A DNA stretch of 32,460 nt from Deltaproteobacteria bacterium (GCA_002747825.1 PDQQ01000010.1:1-32460); one strand, 5' to 3'; positions 1 to 8,301 are shown, counted from the first letter of the stretch. Notes: generated from the sequence alone by a model not told the origin. A program made the numbers and translations.

Positions 1-332
1 AAAAGCCGCTCCGCCGAACCGCGAAAGGCCACATCGCTATAGTAGACGGCAAGGTCACGAACGACCCTTTGGCGCTCTTCAGCGCTGCTATAGCTTTTCA
101 GATTATAGTAGGTCAACACATACTCCGGGTAAAGCGCCTCCAGACGGTCTCGCGCACCGTCTGCCACGTTATAGGCAATCCCTAAGGCAAAATCCTGATC
201 CGAGAACAAGGCAGACATCGTCTCGTCAATAAAACGGGCCAGCGGGGCCGTCCACAGGCCGCCGTCCCGAAAGGTATAATCCCTGATATACTCAAACATA
301 AAATCGGCCGTAAAATAGCTGGCCGGTGTCAC
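1..332 (-). CDS. Unrecognised protein, runs off the left edge
   Basis: This is an open reading frame of at least 110 codons on the minus strand that leaves the window at position 1, so the C-terminus is missing. I chose a GTG start at 332 because it overlaps the TGA stop of the upstream gene (GTGA), a common sign of translational coupling; an in-frame ATG at 299 is the alternative. The visible product starts MTPASYFTADFMFEYIRDYT and is rich in aromatic and charged residues, with no signal peptide or membrane segment. I do not recognise the family. It probably works together with the small secreted or lipoprotein-like product encoded just upstream. Confidence 0.6.
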   Translation of the reverse strand, partial: MTPASYFTADFMFEYIRDYTFRDGGLWTAPLARFIDETMSALFSDQDFALGIAYNVADGARDRLEALYPEYVLTYYNLKSYSSAEERQRVVRDLAVYYSDVAFRGSAERL

Positions 333-796
333 AAGACCGGGAGGAGTTTCCGTTTGATCTCCCCAGCATATTGACGGTCAAATGCACGCTCCCGGGCATC
401 GAAGGCGGCAATATAGCTCTTCTCCTTCTTCGAGAGAGCAAGATCGCAGTAGTTATACGGATCCATCGGCCACAATAGTACCCTCAGCTCTTCGGGCGTG
501 CGTCTCATTGTCAAGGAATCCTCTCCATTCCACTCTGGGGGATCAAAATCGTCCTTCATAAAATGCAGACCGTCTCTGTTTGTCAGCCGCTTGACATTCG
601 TATCGTATTCGACACCCAGAAACTTCTCTCCTTTGCGTATTCGAGGAAATTTCTTGTTAAAATCAAAACCACGGCAGGAATGCTGCATCGACGGAGGGTC
701 GCTCATCATCGCGCAGGAACAAAAAAAGGCTGGAAAACAAAAAGGCAGGAGAAAAAGAAGTGCTGACTGGGATAAAATTTTTCCGATACCAGACAT
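329..796 (-). CDS. Unrecognised small exported or lipoprotein-like protein
   Basis: This gene encodes about 155 residues. The start at 796 is preferred over an in-frame upstream codon at 829 because AGGAGA lies at good spacing before it. The N-terminus has a lysine, then a hydrophobic stretch of about 20 residues ending FFCSC, which could be a weak lipobox (cysteine about residue 22-24), so the protein is likely exported and perhaps lipidated. The rest (about residues 30-155) is charged, with no motif I recognise. The stop overlaps the GTG start of the next gene, so the two probably form a small operon. It is not in the same transcription unit as the alg-like genes if the hairpin at 852-871 terminates. 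Confidence 0.6.
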   Translation of the reverse strand: MSGIGKILSQSALLFLLPFCFPAFFCSCAMMSDPPSMQHSCRGFDFNKKFPRIRKGEKFLGVEYDTNVKRLTNRDGLHFMKDDFDPPEWNGEDSLTMRRTPEELRVLLWPMDPYNYCDLALSKKEKSYIAAFDARERAFDRQYAGEIKRKLLPVL

Positions 797-851
797 AGAG
801 GTCTCTCCTTTTGAGCTGGCGTGTAGCATACTCTACCGAGTTGACAGGCAA

Positions 852-871
852 AAGAAGGCAAAAGCCTTCTT
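852..871 (-). terminator. Candidate terminator hairpin
   Basis: AAGAAGGC (852-859) and GCCTTCTT (864-871) form a perfect 8-bp stem around AAAA. Read on the minus strand the 3' side runs into TTCTTTTG, so it may end transcription from the alg-like pair about 215 nt upstream. The T-tract is short, hence moderate confidence. Confidence 0.45.
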
Positions 872-1087
872 CTGATATCCTTTTTTATTGTAGCATAACG
901 GCGAAGAAAACGAAATCTATCATAAATACAGAAAGTTAATATAGGATCACCAAGACAGCCACTCGACAGATTTTTTGTTAGTTAAGCGTTTTTGAGAGAT
1001 TCAAAACGACACCTCAACTATCCTTGTTCTATATTGCAGAAAAGCAACGTGTTAAAAAAGTCGTTGTTGAAATGCATCTCTGACCAC

Positions 1088-2236
1088 TTAATCGGTCCAG
1101 AGGAAATCAAAGGCGTGTCTTTCCACCGTCATCTCCATAACGAGATCCGGTTTCCAAAACCTCATAATTTCTTCAATATTTTTCTGGTTATAGCTTTTCC
1201 ATAAATAGATAACCTCCTTAAAATTTTCAGAAAAAAATGGTTCCATTTGGCTAAAAAAAGAGTCCCGGAAGACCACTGCCCGTAATTGTCTTTGGCTGCA
1301 GGTACTCTTAAAAGACCTTTTCAACGGAGAAAAAACGATATCTGAGAGGGCATAGTTTTCAATAAAATCTCTTTGCACGCATTCTTTGTACGGTTGTAAC
1401 ACCGGAACCAGATCTGTTTTATCGTTGAGCCCCACCATACGCAGTAGATCCCCGCCATTCCCGAGATTGCCACCTATAGCCAGGACATCGGCATCGAAGG
1501 CAAAGTCTGCTCTGAACGTCTGCTCCGGGAACCATTGTGAAAGTTTTTTCACAATTTCCAGATAGGCAAAATAGGCGCCTTTTTTATTCCAATGTGAATC
1601 CTTTTTAAAATAGAGCTGCCCTTCACCCGATCTGGAGACGAGGGCGGCGTGTACATCGACGATATAATCCGGAAATGCCACGGATAAATGTTTTTGCAGC
1701 TGGTTGAATCTTGTTACCCCTTGCAGCTGTCTGCCGTTTTTCATCAGGTACTGTGGATAGATGGATTGCTTGTTTGGGGCCAGAACGTGCAGATAGCGGA
1801 TCCCCTGTTGTTTGAGCCAGCTATGCCTTTTTTGCATTTCCTGCACCCAGGCATCAAGCTCTTTATCACTGAGCGGGGTGTGACCAAAGAAATCGTTGAC
1901 AAGTCCAAAATCGTCCAGAAAATACCAGTCATCAAGCCCCTTAAGTACCTTTGAGCTCAAGCTGGCCGTATCGAATCTCTTTGCCAGTTCACGCTCATAT
2001 CTATGGATAAAGACCTCACGCAGGCCAAAGTGATCCTGCAAATATTTGTTTATCTCTGAAAAATAGTCGGAAATTTCTGAAAGGTTTTCGGGCAGGGCCG
2101 GCAGCATGGCCAGGCTGCGTTTTTCCGCAGGGGACCATCTTTTTCTCTCGGAAAACATCATACACAGAGAGGGAGAGAAGATCAGACCACAAAAGAGCAC
2201 AAGGGTTAGAACGGTGAAGTATCTATGTATTCGCAT
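1088..2236 (-). CDS. AlgJ/AlgX-like SGNH polysaccharide O-acetyltransferase
   Basis: The 382-residue product has an N-terminal signal or anchor segment (about residues 7-27) and the AlgJ/AlgX/DHHW SGNH-like domain. Visible family motifs are the GLREVF segment at 71-76, DSHWN with Asp213 and His215 as the Asp-x-His part of the catalytic triad, and RDSFF with Ser326 as nucleophile. Family members act in the periplasm and transfer acetyl groups passed through an AlgI-type membrane protein onto an exopolysaccharide. The gene starts 20 nt after the algI-like gene on the same strand, so the two are an operon. No alginate polymerase, epimerase or export genes are visible, so the acetylated polymer is unknown. 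The alg name reflects family, not proven alginate function. Confidence 0.85.
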   Translation of the reverse strand: MRIHRYFTVLTLVLFCGLIFSPSLCMMFSERKRWSPAEKRSLAMLPALPENLSEISDYFSEINKYLQDHFGLREVFIHRYERELAKRFDTASLSSKVLKGLDDWYFLDDFGLVNDFFGHTPLSDKELDAWVQEMQKRHSWLKQQGIRYLHVLAPNKQSIYPQYLMKNGRQLQGVTRFNQLQKHLSVAFPDYIVDVHAALVSRSGEGQLYFKKDSHWNKKGAYFAYLEIVKKLSQWFPEQTFRADFAFDADVLAIGGNLGNGGDLLRMVGLNDKTDLVPVLQPYKECVQRDFIENYALSDIVFSPLKRSFKSTCSQRQLRAVVFRDSFFSQMEPFFSENFKEVIYLWKSYNQKNIEEIMRFWKPDLVMEMTVERHAFDFLWTD

Positions 2237-2256
2237 AGTACCGGCAGATATCTCGT

Positions 2257-3708
2257 TTAGAATCTGAAGTAAATAAACGGGTTATATACGTCGGCGGCAA
2301 GGCTGATCACCGCAAAATACGAGAGGACGACCAGCGTACACAGACGCAGACCCTCAAAGAGGCCCTGATGAAAAAAGACAAAAGACTGGCCTGAAAGAGA
2401 GCTCGTATAACTGAAATACAAGCGTTTTAAGGCAGGAACGACCGGCATGGAAAGCATACCGGCAAAGCTCAGTTCCCAGATCAGTTTCTTGTCCAGATAA
2501 AAGTTGATCAGTTGCTGGTCAGCCACACTGTGTACATAAAACATGGCGGCAAGATAGTGCCCACAGTCCGCCAATGTTTCGCTCTTGAAAATGACCCAAC
2601 CGACGACGATTATAAGCAAAACGATACCGTGCCGAACGGGCTGCCATATTTTGGCAAGAAGCGTACCGATAAAGGTCCTTTCCAGCACCAGAAAGAAGCC
2701 GTGATACAATCCCCAGCAGACGAAGGTCCAGGCAGCGCCATGCCAGAGTCCGCAGAGAAAAAAGACAATAAAGAGGTGTATACCGGTTCGCAGGACTCCG
2801 GCCCGATTACCGCCAAGCGGGATATACAGATAATCGCGGAACCAGGATGACAGGGAGATATGCCATCTTCTCCAGAAATCCTGAATCGACTTCGCGATAT
2901 AGGGGTAATTGAAATTTTCCAGAAAGCGAAAACCAAAGATACGCCCCAGACCAATGGCCATATCCGAGTAGCCAGAAAAATCAAAATAGATCTGCAGCGA
3001 AAAGCAAACAGCACCCAGCCAGGCGACCGGTGTACTGAGCCCTGACGCCGGGATAGCAAAAATGGTATCTGCCGTCAGTGCAAGGGGGTTTGCCAGCAAG
3101 ACCTTTTTACTCAATCCATAGATAAATCGACGAATACCATCGGCGATATCTTCTGCAGAAAACAGCCTCGAAGAAAGGGCTGAAGCGATATCACGGTATC
3201 TGACAATCGGACCGGCAATCAATTGTGGAAACAAAGAGATATACAAGGCCAGACGAACAAGGTTTTTCTGAGGCCTCACCTCGCCGCGATAGATATCGAT
3301 CAGATAGGAAACCGCCTGAAAGGTGAAAAAAGAGATACCAATCGGCAAATGGGTCGGCCCCATTTCTATGGGCGGAAGACCGATCCCGCCAAGGAGTATA
3401 TTGATGTTGTCTGTTATAAAAGATGCGTACTTGAACAGCCCGAGCATTGAAAAATTGATAACCAGGGCGACGGCCAAAATATATCGCGCGTTTTTGCGAA
3501 GTCTGCCCTCGCTGAACATCAGGTTGCCGCAGACAAAATTCGTACCGATTGACAGCAACATTACCAGCAGATAAATGCCTTCACCCCAGAAGTAAAAAAA
3601 CAGACTGGCAATCAGCAGAATGCTGTTTCTGTATTTCCCGGAAAAAAGATAGAGCAGCAGTACGGCCGGCAAAAAGAAGAAGAGAAATGAAACGGATGAA
3701 AAGACCAT
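2257..3708 (-). CDS. AlgI-like membrane-bound O-acyltransferase (MBOAT)
   Basis: The 483-residue product is polytopic with about ten hydrophobic segments. It shows the AlgI/DltB-type MBOAT signatures: LPIGISFFTFQ at 121-131, PQLIAGPIVRY at 161-171, QDFWRRWHISLSSWFRDYLY at 276-295 with the conserved His283, and GLWHGAAW at 320-327 with the presumed catalytic His323. AlgI proteins carry acetyl groups across the inner membrane for O-acetylation of a secreted polysaccharide by an AlgJ/AlgX partner, which is encoded directly downstream. Length is normal for the family. A 16-bp palindrome at 3741-3756 lies just upstream of the start and could be an operator. Confidence 0.9.
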   Translation of the reverse strand: MVFSSVSFLFFFLPAVLLLYLFSGKYRNSILLIASLFFYFWGEGIYLLVMLLSIGTNFVCGNLMFSEGRLRKNARYILAVALVINFSMLGLFKYASFITDNINILLGGIGLPPIEMGPTHLPIGISFFTFQAVSYLIDIYRGEVRPQKNLVRLALYISLFPQLIAGPIVRYRDIASALSSRLFSAEDIADGIRRFIYGLSKKVLLANPLALTADTIFAIPASGLSTPVAWLGAVCFSLQIYFDFSGYSDMAIGLGRIFGFRFLENFNYPYIAKSIQDFWRRWHISLSSWFRDYLYIPLGGNRAGVLRTGIHLFIVFFLCGLWHGAAWTFVCWGLYHGFFLVLERTFIGTLLAKIWQPVRHGIVLLIIVVGWVIFKSETLADCGHYLAAMFYVHSVADQQLINFYLDKKLIWELSFAGMLSMPVVPALKRLYFSYTSSLSGQSFVFFHQGLFEGLRLCTLVVLSYFAVISLAADVYNPFIYFRF

Positions 3709-4023
3709 ATTCGAAAATGATATACAACAGATTGTCTATTAATCTTGGTCAAGATTTTACCGAACTCTTAACGGCATGCGTCTTATCAGGGCTGGTTTTG
3801 ACTGCAACAAGAAAAACGCAGTGTTCTTGACTGAACAGCGAAAAAGTTCTTAGATAAGGACACTCCATGGACAACTCTGTCAAGCAATTTGTTTCTTTGT
3901 GAAAACGGAAGAAAAGAATTTTCTTTGTAGATTCCTGCTGTCTGTTTGCCGGACGTGGTTTACATTGTTTTTCCTGCAAGGAGATTGGCAGAAAAGATTA
4001 TCCCATACCAGACCGGAATACTG
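3709..4023. other. Divergent intergenic region, algI-like / uvrC
   Basis: This gap of about 315 bases separates the minus-strand alg-like operon from plus-strand uvrC and must hold both promoters. I see a plus-strand TTGACT about 200 nt before uvrC with only a poor -10, and the palindrome at 3741-3756. No gene is supportable here; a TTG-initiated N-terminal extension of uvrC from 3946 is possible but unlikely. Confidence 0.5.
3741..3756. promoter_or_regulatory. Palindrome upstream of the algI-like gene
   Basis: AATCTTG-GT-CAAGATT is an inverted repeat with 7-bp perfect arms, 33-48 bases upstream of the algI-like start codon. On the minus strand it contains TTGACC, so it may overlap a -35 box. 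It could be a repressor site; the cognate regulator is not apparent in the window. Confidence 0.35.
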
Positions 4024-5859
4024 ATGTTTTCTCAAAGCCTGCTCTCTTCTCTCCCCCATAGCCCCGGCGTCTATACGATGCGCAACAGGAAGAAGAACAT
4101 TCTCTACGTTGGCAAGGCAAAGGATCTGCACAAGCGCCTTGCCTCGTATCTGCGTACGTGGAGATCGGGGCAGAAGCAGAACAAGACCGTGGTCATGCTT
4201 GGCAAGGTCGAAAACGTCGATATCCTGATAACCCAGACCGAAAAGGAGGCCCTGCTGCTCGAGGCTTCGCTGATCAAAAAGCATAAACCCAGATACAACA
4301 TCGTGCTGCGGGATGACAAAAGCTACCCGTATATCCGGGTCACCACCGAGGAGCGATGGCCGCGTGTGCATATGACCCGCCGAAGAATCCGAGACAAATC
4401 GAGATACTTTGGCCCCTACGCCTCTGCAAAGGATATGTGGGCCACACTCCGCCTTCTCTCGACCCTTTTCCCTCTGCGCAGCTGTAAGGGCAGCCAGCTG
4501 AAGGCGAGAAGCCGCCCTTGTCTCAACAGCCAGATAGGCAAATGTCCAGCCCCCTGCACCGGACAGGCCGACCGAAAGGCCTATCTGGAAAATGTCGACA
4601 AGATCCTTATGCTTCTTGAAGGGCGCAGCAAAGAACTGCTCAGCGCACTCGAGCAACAGATGGCTGATGCCGCTCAACGGCTTGACTTTGAGCGGGCTGC
4701 GATCGTACGGGATCAGATCAGCGCACTCGGCAGAACCCTGGAAAAACAGATTATTGCATCGAACCAGGCAAAGAACCAGGATATCTTTGGCTTTTCCAGA
4801 AAAGAGGCCGCTGTCTCAGCGGCACTGCTCTTCGTCCGTAACGGGCAGATCGTTGGCAGCCGCAGCTTCTTTCTCACCGACCCGTATGGCGAAGACCCAT
4901 CGATACTTTCGCAGATACTCGTTCAATACTACACGGAGGAGGTGCATCTGCCTGCGCAAATCCTCCTCCCCTTTGCCCCCGACAACCTGGACCTGCACAC
5001 CGACCTGCTCAACGAGAAATCAGCAACCAGGGTTCAGCTGAAGATCCCCCGCCGCGGAGAGAACAGACAGCTCGTTCGCATGGCAAATACCAATGCGGCA
5101 CAGGTCTTTGAGGAAAAAGAGAAAAAAAGAAAGTCCTGGGAACAGTTGCAGAAAACAATGCAGCAGGTCCTGCGACTTGAGCGCGCTCCCCAGCGGATAG
5201 AGTGCCTTGACATCTCGAATATAAGCGGGCAATATGCCATTGGCTCTCTGGTTTCCTTTCGCCGGGGAGAAAAGGATACGGCCAATTTCAGACGCTACCG
5301 GATCAGATCCGTTGACGGGCCCAACGACTATGCGATGATGCGCGAGGTCCTGGAAAGACGCTTTCGCAGAGGACGGGAAGAGACCAACCTGCCGGATATG
5401 TTTCTGGTTGACGGAGGCAAGGGCCAGCTTGGCATCGCTATCGACGTCGCAAAAGAGCTGGGAATACAGACAGAGATTGACTGGATAGGCATCGCCAAGC
5501 AAAGGGAAGACGATGGCGAAAAGCTGTACAAGCCGGGCCAAAAAAACCCGATCATCCTGCCATCCCACAACCCGGTACTGCTGTATCTGATGCGTATACG
5601 CGACGAGTCCCACCGGTATGGCATTACCTCACACCGCAGACTGCGCAACAAAGAGACACTCGCCTCGGAAATCGATGCCATTCCCGGGATTGGCAGGCAC
5701 AAGAGAAGACTGCTCCTCGAGCATATCGGCAGTGTAAAGCGTATCAGAAAAGCCCGCCCCGAAGAACTCTCTGAAGTACCGGGGATAGGCCCGCAACTGG
5801 CCGGCAAGATATATCGTTTTTTTAACGGACAGCCAACAAAAGACCAACAAGAGCAATGA
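4024..5859 (+). CDS. uvrC: Excinuclease ABC subunit C
   Basis: UvrC makes the two incisions around a lesion during nucleotide excision repair, in complex with UvrB. From the ATG at 4024 the product is 611 residues, the usual family size. It opens with the GIY-YIG nuclease domain (GVY at 15-17, YVG at 28-30) for the 3' incision. A UVR segment that pairs with UvrB (QRLDFERAA) follows, then the RNase H-like domain for the 5' incision (LDISNISG, FLVDGGKGQLG, HRYGITSHRR), and C-terminal helix-hairpin-helix repeats (IPGIGRHKRRLLL, VPGIGPQLAGKIY). The frame is open upstream to a TTG at 3946, but alignment to the usual UvrC N-terminus favours 4024. The ribosome binding site is weak. It overlaps aroK by ATGA. 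Confidence 0.95.
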   Translation: MFSQSLLSSLPHSPGVYTMRNRKKNILYVGKAKDLHKRLASYLRTWRSGQKQNKTVVMLGKVENVDILITQTEKEALLLEASLIKKHKPRYNIVLRDDKSYPYIRVTTEERWPRVHMTRRRIRDKSRYFGPYASAKDMWATLRLLSTLFPLRSCKGSQLKARSRPCLNSQIGKCPAPCTGQADRKAYLENVDKILMLLEGRSKELLSALEQQMADAAQRLDFERAAIVRDQISALGRTLEKQIIASNQAKNQDIFGFSRKEAAVSAALLFVRNGQIVGSRSFFLTDPYGEDPSILSQILVQYYTEEVHLPAQILLPFAPDNLDLHTDLLNEKSATRVQLKIPRRGENRQLVRMANTNAAQVFEEKEKKRKSWEQLQKTMQQVLRLERAPQRIECLDISNISGQYAIGSLVSFRRGEKDTANFRRYRIRSVDGPNDYAMMREVLERRFRRGREETNLPDMFLVDGGKGQLGIAIDVAKELGIQTEIDWIGIAKQREDDGEKLYKPGQKNPIILPSHNPVLLYLMRIRDESHRYGITSHRRLRNKETLASEIDAIPGIGRHKRRLLLEHIGSVKRIRKARPEELSEVPGIGPQLAGKIYRFFNGQPTKDQQEQ

Positions 5860-6389
5860 ACAGAGAGAGTATTATACTTATCGGTATGCCGGGCTCGGGA
5901 AAATCCACCGTGGGCGTGATACTGGCAAAGCAGCTGAGAAAAGACTTCCTGGATACCGATATCCTGATTCAGCGCCATACCGGCAGAAGCCTCCAGTCCA
6001 TCGTTAATCGAGAGGGCCATATGAGTCTGCGGCGCATTGAAGAAGAGGTCCTCCTCTCGGTGCACGGGCAAAACCTGGTTATTGCCACCGGAGGAAGCGC
6101 TGCCTACAGTGAGCCTGCAATGCGACATCTGCAAAGACAGGGCGTGGTCGTCTTTTTACAAACAGAACTCGAAGAGCTCAAGGCCCGCATCCATAACTAC
6201 GAAACCAGAGGGCTTGCAAAACGCCCGGACCAAGATCTACAGGATCTCTTTATCGAAAGAGAATCCCTGTACCAGCGGTATGCAGAAATCACGATTGACG
6301 GCTCACAACAGACCCAGGATCAGGTTGCCGACGAGATCATCCACCAGCTGGACAAATACAGCCAATCTGCAAAGATGGTTTGTACATGA
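5856..6389 (+). CDS. aroK: Shikimate kinase
   Basis: The 177-residue product fits shikimate kinase, which phosphorylates shikimate at the 3-hydroxyl in the aromatic amino acid pathway in the cytoplasm. Visible elements are the Walker A loop GMPGSGKST (10-18), the substrate-binding DTD (33-35), the EGHMSLRRIEEEV segment containing the shikimate-binding arginine, a GGS variant (79-81) of the usual GGG substrate loop, and a lid region with AKRP. The GGG-to-GGS change is the main departure from the family. The start codon overlaps the uvrC stop (ATGA), so the two are cotranscribed and translationally coupled. A short ORF overlaps its own stop in the same way. Confidence 0.85.
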   Translation: MNRESIILIGMPGSGKSTVGVILAKQLRKDFLDTDILIQRHTGRSLQSIVNREGHMSLRRIEEEVLLSVHGQNLVIATGGSAAYSEPAMRHLQRQGVVVFLQTELEELKARIHNYETRGLAKRPDQDLQDLFIERESLYQRYAEITIDGSQQTQDQVADEIIHQLDKYSQSAKMVCT

Positions 6390-6445
6390 CGTATATCGTG
6401 ACCGGAGGCGCTCACAGTACTCTCCACAAAGACAGCAAGGGATAA
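6386..6445 (+). pseudogene. Possible truncated start of a third operon gene
   Basis: A 19-codon ORF begins at ATG 6386, overlapping the aroK stop by ATGA exactly as aroK overlaps uvrC. Its product starts MTYIVTGGA, which matches the first beta strand and glycine turn of Rossmann-type NAD(P) epimerases (typically VTGGAGFIG), then becomes unrelated and stops. I read it as the 5' stump of an epimerase-like gene cut off by a rearrangement at the island edge. Chance or a genuine micro-ORF cannot be excluded. Confidence 0.35.
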
Positions 6446-6906
6446 AATTTACAATAAAAAGAGAATGTTAAAAACATACATTATTCGATAAAAACCCATC
6501 TGGAGACAAGCGAATCCGCTTGACAGCGTCTTGGTATCTGATATATTAGATATTTGGTAGAATTCTAAAAATAGTTTCCGGTTTCTCAATGGCCTGGAGG
6601 CTTTTTCGATTTTCCCCTGACTGTACTTGACAGATTACAGGTTGCGTGGATATGCAGCCCCGGCTGATCGTCATACCGACAATCTGTAATGACGGTTCTT
6701 TTTCCGGGGAATAGAATCGAAGACATTGCCAATCTTGCAGGTATTTGAAACTTTGCCGCTCGAAGTTCTGTCAGGACTGCACCTTGGCCGATGAGAATCA
6801 TCTTGCAACTCTTGAGAGAAGCGTTACTACCAAAGAGGCTGTTTTTCAATCTGATCTCTAAATAAGAGACCTCAAACACTAACTATCTGTTGAGCAGGAG
6901 CATGCT
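6446..6906 (+). other. Long leader and promoter region of tpa
   Basis: No gene is supportable in this stretch. It contains the tpa promoter-operator (6520-6552), followed by about 350 nt of apparent untranslated leader. The leader holds an inverted repeat (ATTACAG near 6634 against CTGTAAT near 6683) and a small TCTCT/AGAGA hairpin near 6857-6871. A 97-codon minus-strand ORF at 6586-6879 has no ribosome binding site or recognisable feature and I do not call it. A ribosome binding site, GAGCAGGAGC, precedes the tpa ATG. Confidence 0.5.
6520..6552 (+). promoter_or_regulatory. tpa promoter with overlapping palindromic operator
   Basis: TTGACA (6520-6525), a 16-base spacer and TATATT (6542-6547) form a good sigma-70 promoter. 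The palindrome TATCTGATATATTAGATA (6535-6552; 16 of 18 positions symmetric) covers the -10 box, the expected place for a repressor. The whole block matches the xsc promoter (18067 to 18033) at 26 of 35 bases by my count. The likely binder is one of the two GntR proteins encoded nearby. Confidence 0.75.
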
Positions 6907-8301
6907 ATGAGTAATCAAACGAGTAATGACAATTCCGTTCGGGCAACCGCCAGCGACAAGAAGCATGTCTGGCACCATATTACAAACCACAAACCCTTTG
7001 AAAAAAATGACCCGATGCTTATTGTCAAGGGTGATGGGCTCAGGGTTTGGGATGCAAAAGGGAAAGAGTATATCGACGCCGTATCAGGTGGCGTATGGAC
7101 GGTGAATGTAGGCTACGGCCGCAAGGAGATTGCCGATGCGGTACATGAGAGCCTGGTTACGATGAACTATTTTGCCCAGACAGCGGGCAATATTCCGGCT
7201 GCACTTTTTGCCGAAAGACTCATTGAGAAGATGCCGGGAATGAGCCGGGTATACTTCTCCAACTCTGGTTCAGAGGCCAACGAAAAGGCCTTCAAGATTG
7301 TTCGTCAGATTTCCGAGAAAAAATACAACGGCAAAAAGAATAAGATCCTCTATCGGGAAAGGGATTATCATGGCACAACCATTACTGCCCTGAGCGCCTC
7401 CGGACAATTCGAGCGTAAAAATCAATACGGACCGTTCACTCCTGGTTTTGTCGAGGTTCCGCATTGTTGTGAATACCGCGCCCAGGAAGGTGCCGATCTT
7501 GAGAACTATGGTGTCTGGGCCGCCAACGAGATTGAAAAAGTCATTCTCGCTGAAGGACCCGATACCGTCGGTGCAATCATCCTCGAACCGATCACCGCCG
7601 GCGGTGGAGTGATTGAACCACCCGAAGGCTATTTCCCAAGGGTACAGGAAATATGCAAAAAGTATGATGTTCTGCTGCATATAGACGAGGTTGTCTGTGG
7701 CCTGGGACGTACAGGAAAATGGTTTGGGTATCAGCATTACGGCATCCAGCCCGATATCGTCACCATGGCCAAAGGTCTGGCCTCTGGCTATGCGGCCATC
7801 TCCTGTACGGTGACCACCGAGGCGGTTTTTGAGGCCTTCAAGGAAGATGAAGGCGACCCCCGTATGTGTTATTTCCGCGATATCTCAACCTTCGGCGGTT
7901 GCACCTCAGGTCCGGCGGCTGCACTGGCCAATATGGACATCATCGAGCGGGAAAACCTGCTCGACAATGTCAATACCATGGGAGACTACCTCAGACAACG
8001 TCTGGACGCGCTTAAAGAGAAGTACAATGCGGTAGGTGATGTTCGAGGAAAAGGCCTGTTTGCCGGCTTTGAGCTGGTCAAGGATCGCAGCAGCAAAGAG
8101 CCTGTAGACGAATCTGTTTCGATGGCCGTTGCCGGTGATTGTATGAATCAGGGTGTTATTATCGGCAGGACCAACAGATCCTTCCCCAAATACAACAACA
8201 CGATCTGCCTGAGCCCCGCCCTTATTTCCACCAAGGACGATATAGACCAGATCGTCGATGCCATTGACAATGCTCTAGGACGAGTGGTTCCCAACGCCTA
8301 A
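6907..8301 (+). CDS. tpa: Taurine:pyruvate aminotransferase (class III, PLP)
   Basis: The 464-residue product is a class III (omega-amino acid) aminotransferase. Visible motifs are NSGSEANEKAFK (119-130), ERDYHGTT (151-158), the PLP-ring aspartate in HIDEVVCGLGRTG (Asp260) and the Schiff-base lysine in MAKGLASGY (Lys289). Tpa converts taurine and pyruvate to sulfoacetaldehyde and alanine in the cytoplasm. Class III enzymes also act on beta-alanine and similar amines, so the assignment rests on xsc in the same island and on the near-identical promoter-operators of tpa and xsc. Acting on hypotaurine, beta-alanine or 2-aminoethylphosphonate is possible, the last because phnX lies in the island without phnW. 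It is convergent with gntR1. Confidence 0.85.
   Translation: MSNQTSNDNSVRATASDKKHVWHHITNHKPFEKNDPMLIVKGDGLRVWDAKGKEYIDAVSGGVWTVNVGYGRKEIADAVHESLVTMNYFAQTAGNIPAALFAERLIEKMPGMSRVYFSNSGSEANEKAFKIVRQISEKKYNGKKNKILYRERDYHGTTITALSASGQFERKNQYGPFTPGFVEVPHCCEYRAQEGADLENYGVWAANEIEKVILAEGPDTVGAIILEPITAGGGVIEPPEGYFPRVQEICKKYDVLLHIDEVVCGLGRTGKWFGYQHYGIQPDIVTMAKGLASGYAAISCTVTTEAVFEAFKEDEGDPRMCYFRDISTFGGCTSGPAAALANMDIIERENLLDNVNTMGDYLRQRLDALKEKYNAVGDVRGKGLFAGFELVKDRSSKEPVDESVSMAVAGDCMNQGVIIGRTNRSFPKYNNTICLSPALISTKDDIDQIVDAIDNALGRVVPNA

Noticed and set aside
3820..3842. LexA-type SOS box upstream of uvrC
   Set aside because: TGTTC-N6-GAACA is present, but the half-sites do not match the arrangement of the LexA boxes I know, and it lies far from the coding region.
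3946..4023. N-terminal extension of UvrC from a TTG codon
   Set aside because: The extra 26 residues are not part of the usual UvrC N-terminus and there is no ribosome binding site.
3880..4677. 265-codon minus-strand ORF opposite uvrC
   Set aside because: It lies antisense to the well-supported uvrC, has low-complexity, arginine- and leucine-rich content and no recognisable motif.
5328..6134. 268-codon minus-strand ORF opposite the uvrC-aroK junction
   Set aside because: It covers two conserved genes on the other strand and has no domain or ribosome binding site.
6586..6879. 97-codon minus-strand ORF upstream of tpa
   Set aside because: No ribosome binding site or motif, and it overlaps the leader of tpa. 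A plus-strand RIEDIANLAG segment resembles a helix-turn-helix but is isolated between stops.
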